Part shown: piece after piece, positions 62,157 to 64,000 of the stretch
How positions within the stretch are numbered: position 1 is the first letter of the stretch
How the letters are laid out: each line of letters begins with the position of its first letter
Assembly: GCF_042610375.1 (NCBI RefSeq)
Contig: NZ_JBGJZL010000001.1
Location: forward strand, 186,001-250,000
From: CTSoil-075 sp042610375
GTDB lineage: Bacteria > Bacillota > Negativicutes > DSM-13327
DNA: 64,000 nucleotides
Direction: 5' to 3'
The notes under the pieces: generated by a model
Database searches by the model: none
Told to the model about the DNA's origin: nothing
Seen by the model: only the letters and a program-made list of their open reading frames with translations
Translations under genes and position numbers: made by a program

Positions 62157-63467
62157 TTAGAACATGTAGTTAACTTGTACTCTATCATATGTTTTGCTAA
62201 CGCCATCTACACCAGTTTTAGCATCTTTGATGTTGAATTGGTGAAGAGCATTGAAAGTAATGTTTTTAGCTAATGTATAGTCAACTTGAGCTACCCATGA
62301 TTTCAAACCATCAGCAGCAAGTCCAACATCAGCGCCGCTCATTCTGTGGAATGGACCTTGGAAAGCATATGGAAGTGCATTACCTTCGAATTTATTGTTT
62401 TCAAGGAAGAAACCAAAAGAACCAGGATTAGCAGCACTTGCGCCTTTATATTGTACGCGAGCAACTGTCGCTGTAGGTGCAGAACCACCATACAATGTTT
62501 TAGCATCTTTAGCTGTATTTTTGTAGTATTCGCCGATTACTTTAACGTTTTTGTCAAAGGTATATACAAGGCTACCACCAGCAATGTTGTATGCATCTTT
62601 AACAGTACTTCCATTACCATCAGAAGATCCTACATCAATATTTTTGAAGTAGTCTGCAGCTACTTTAGCTTTACCAAATTGGTGTGTTGCTTCAGCAAAT
62701 GCAATGTTTTTAATGTTTAAGCCATTTACGATAAGGGAACCAGGTGCTGTATTTCTTGCTTGCGCATAACCAAGCATTACAGTAGTATTACCGTACTTAC
62801 TGTTTGTCATGATACCATCTAAGTCACCAGTTGTTCCAGAAAGGGAAGTAGTTGGTCCCATGTTCAACGTATAACGACCAACTGTGATATCAGTATTTTT
62901 GATCAAGTTTTTAGTCGTTAACGCCATATCTGTTAATCTTTGATTTGTATCTTGATTGAATTTATCATCTTGGAATACAAAACGAGCATACAAAGAAGTA
63001 TTGTCATTGATTTGGGAAGTCATGTTTAAACGGAAACGATCTTTGAATTGTGCAGCATTTGCTCTATCTGCAGTGTTATTCCAACGAACACGTAGATCGC
63101 CAGTGAATTTAAGATTGGATTGTTTTGCTTCCAATTTAGTTACACGAACGCCTAGTTTGTCCAATTCATCGGAAAACTCAGCTTCTAGTTTGTCAAGTTC
63201 AGCTTTTTGAGCTGCATCAGCTTTGTCAGCTTTAGCCATTGCTTTAGCAACGATTTGAGCCATTTCATAACGGCTGATCATTTTGTCGCCTGCGAATTGG
63301 CCATCGCTATAACCATCAACAATACCAGCTTGTGCTAATTTTGTTACGGAAGCATATGCCCAATGTTTTGCAGGAACATCTACGAAAGGATTTGCCGCTG
63401 CGAAGGAAGTACCAGCTACACCAAGTACCATAGCTGCTGCTAAGGATGCTACTAATTTCTTTTTCAT
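62157..63467 (-). CDS. SLH-domain porin (OmpM-like)
   Basis: A 436-residue OmpM-type protein: signal peptide (MKKKLVASLAAAMVLGVAGT, ends FAAA), an SLH domain (about 25-85), a Glu/Lys-rich coiled coil (about 90-120; LEAEFSDELDKLGVRVTKLE), and a barrel with strands such as LKFTGDLRVRWNN and DNTSLYARFVFQDD. It ends in Phe (VQVNYMF). It should link the outer membrane to the cell wall and allow diffusion of small solutes. It is a tandem paralogue of 60620-61864. ATG 63467 has AAGGAGAG upstream, and a leader of about 140 nt. Confidence 0.93.
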   Translation of the reverse strand: MKKKLVASLAAAMVLGVAGTSFAAANPFVDVPAKHWAYASVTKLAQAGIVDGYSDGQFAGDKMISRYEMAQIVAKAMAKADKADAAQKAELDKLEAEFSDELDKLGVRVTKLEAKQSNLKFTGDLRVRWNNTADRANAAQFKDRFRLNMTSQINDNTSLYARFVFQDDKFNQDTNQRLTDMALTTKNLIKNTDITVGRYTLNMGPTTSLSGTTGDLDGIMTNSKYGNTTVMLGYAQARNTAPGSLIVNGLNIKNIAFAEATHQFGKAKVAADYFKNIDVGSSDGNGSTVKDAYNIAGGSLVYTFDKNVKVIGEYYKNTAKDAKTLYGGSAPTATVARVQYKGASAANPGSFGFFLENNKFEGNALPYAFQGPFHRMSGADVGLAADGLKSWVAQVDYTLAKNITFNALHQFNIKDAKTGVDGVSKTYDRVQVNYMF

Positions 63468-63479
63468 GTAAAAATCTCT

Positions 63480-63561
63480 CCTTAAGTTTTATTTTTGCAA
63501 GGCAAGATTTCTACAATAAGCCTAAGAAGAGTCAATCATTGAGTGTCCATGTTCCCTCAAT
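63480..63561 (-). promoter_or_regulatory. Conserved two-hairpin leader element, second SLH-porin copy
   Basis: In gene sense, hairpin 1 (63538-63561) is ATTGAG - loop GGAACATGGACA - CTCAAT. Hairpin 2 (63480-63502) is CCTT - loop containing GCAAAAATAAAAC - AAGG, whose right arm is part of the ribosome site AAGGAGAG, so its formation could block translation. Both elements match the other porin leaders. Confidence 0.6.
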
Positions 63562-63608
63562 ATGGTCTTATCAGGATCTTACTATGTTAATCATTACCTT
63601 ACTGTCTT

Positions 63609-63637
63609 AGTATATTCCCCATTAATTTCATTATTCC
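63609..63637 (-). promoter_or_regulatory. Candidate promoter of the second SLH-porin gene
   Basis: TATACT (63609-63614) and GGAATA (63632-63637) are 17 bp apart, as upstream of the first SLH-porin. The sequence GAATATACTA and the downstream AAGGTAATGATT are shared by both. It would give a leader of roughly 140 nt. Confidence 0.45.
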
Positions 63638-63675
63638 TGCTAGTTTTTTTATTTTTATCAAATTTTTCTCTCTAT

Positions 63676-64000
63676 TTACAATATCTTAACAAAGTATCGC
63701 TCCGCCAGTATCAGTGCCACATAATCATCAACAGGTCGAGGAGGAACTTGCATAGTAACAGGAATCAATCGTTTTAACCCTCGCGGAGGATTTTCGCTCC
63801 AATAACGTCGACGGGCTTCATCTGTAGAATTCCTTTCATCAATCAGGATTATGGCTAGCCCTTGATGATTCATTTTAATTTTTTCTAAGGATTGTTTGGC
63901 CTCTCGACTAGACGTTCCATCACCAATTACAATCAGGCTAACACTATACTCAGTGATGAATTTTTCGATTTTAGCTGTTAGTTCATCCGTCTGAATGACG
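63676..64000 (-). CDS. YqgF/RuvX-like RNase H-fold protein, C-terminal part
   Basis: The frame is open from the right edge to the stop at 63676, giving the last 107 residues; the start is outside the window. The visible part has SLIVIGDGTSSREAKQSL, then IILIDERNSTDEARRRYW and ends VPPRPVDDYVALILAERYF. The DERxST motif and the late Asp pair resemble YqgF/RuvX-type nucleases (pre-16S rRNA processing or Holliday-junction-like). The family match is from motifs only. It is upstream of the SLH-porin but probably on a separate transcript. Confidence 0.7.
   Translation of the reverse strand, partial: VIQTDELTAKIEKFITEYSVSLIVIGDGTSSREAKQSLEKIKMNHQGLAIILIDERNSTDEARRRYWSENPPRGLKRLIPVTMQVPPRPVDDYVALILAERYFVKIL

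Overview
The window looks like part of a chromosome from a diderm Firmicute of the class Negativicutes (Sporomusaceae-like; Pelosinus or Sporomusa would fit, but genus is a guess). The base composition is AT-rich. It combines lipopolysaccharide genes (heptose synthesis, heptosyltransferases, an LptD-like protein) with OmpM-type porins that carry an N-terminal SLH domain, a pairing typical of that class. Almost everything is on the minus strand, so transcription runs from high to low coordinates. There is one clear plus-strand gene (47743-48732). I see no tRNA, rRNA, CRISPR array, prophage or transposase.

Read in the direction of transcription: (1) 64000-58202 is the outer-membrane block: the C-terminal part of a YqgF/RuvX-like gene, two paralogous SLH-porins, a porin without SLH and a small exported protein. 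The three porin genes share an unusual conserved 5' leader. (2) 58060-46754 makes LPS inner core and core: an LptD/OstA-like protein, the two halves of HldE, three GT9 heptosyltransferases, several GT4 and GT8 enzymes, a DUF4422 protein and UDP-galactopyranose mutase. (3) 45550-42151 is rmlBACD for dTDP-L-rhamnose. (4) 41610-16487 is a Wzx/Wzy-type surface polysaccharide locus. It has VanZ-like and PHP phosphatase genes, Wza, Wzz, a separate BY-kinase, a WbaP-type initiating transferase, glycosyltransferases, the Wzy polymerase, Wzx flippase and acyl/acetyltransferases. (5) 16201-10118 makes UDP-glucuronate and GDP-L-fucose (ugd, gmd, fcl, manC, manB). (6) 9946-1 is a type I secretion system with two HlyB-like ABC exporters around one HlyD, followed by a very large RTX protein that runs off the left edge.

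The most interesting part is inside the polysaccharide locus at 22553-28296. A second rmlA/rmlB pair (without rmlC or rmlD) sits with an NDP-hexose 2,3-dehydratase of the EvaA/TylX3 type, a Gfo/Idh/MocA oxidoreductase, an extended SDR and an FdtA-like cupin protein with a changed active-site histidine. Together these predict a dTDP-2,6-dideoxyhexose, a sugar class best known from actinomycete antibiotics, used here in a cell-surface glycan. The locus also carries scars of recombination: a decayed N-terminal piece of a second 2,3-dehydratase (30883-31085), a C-terminal piece of a second gmd (16304-16411) and an acyltransferase with an apparent frameshift.
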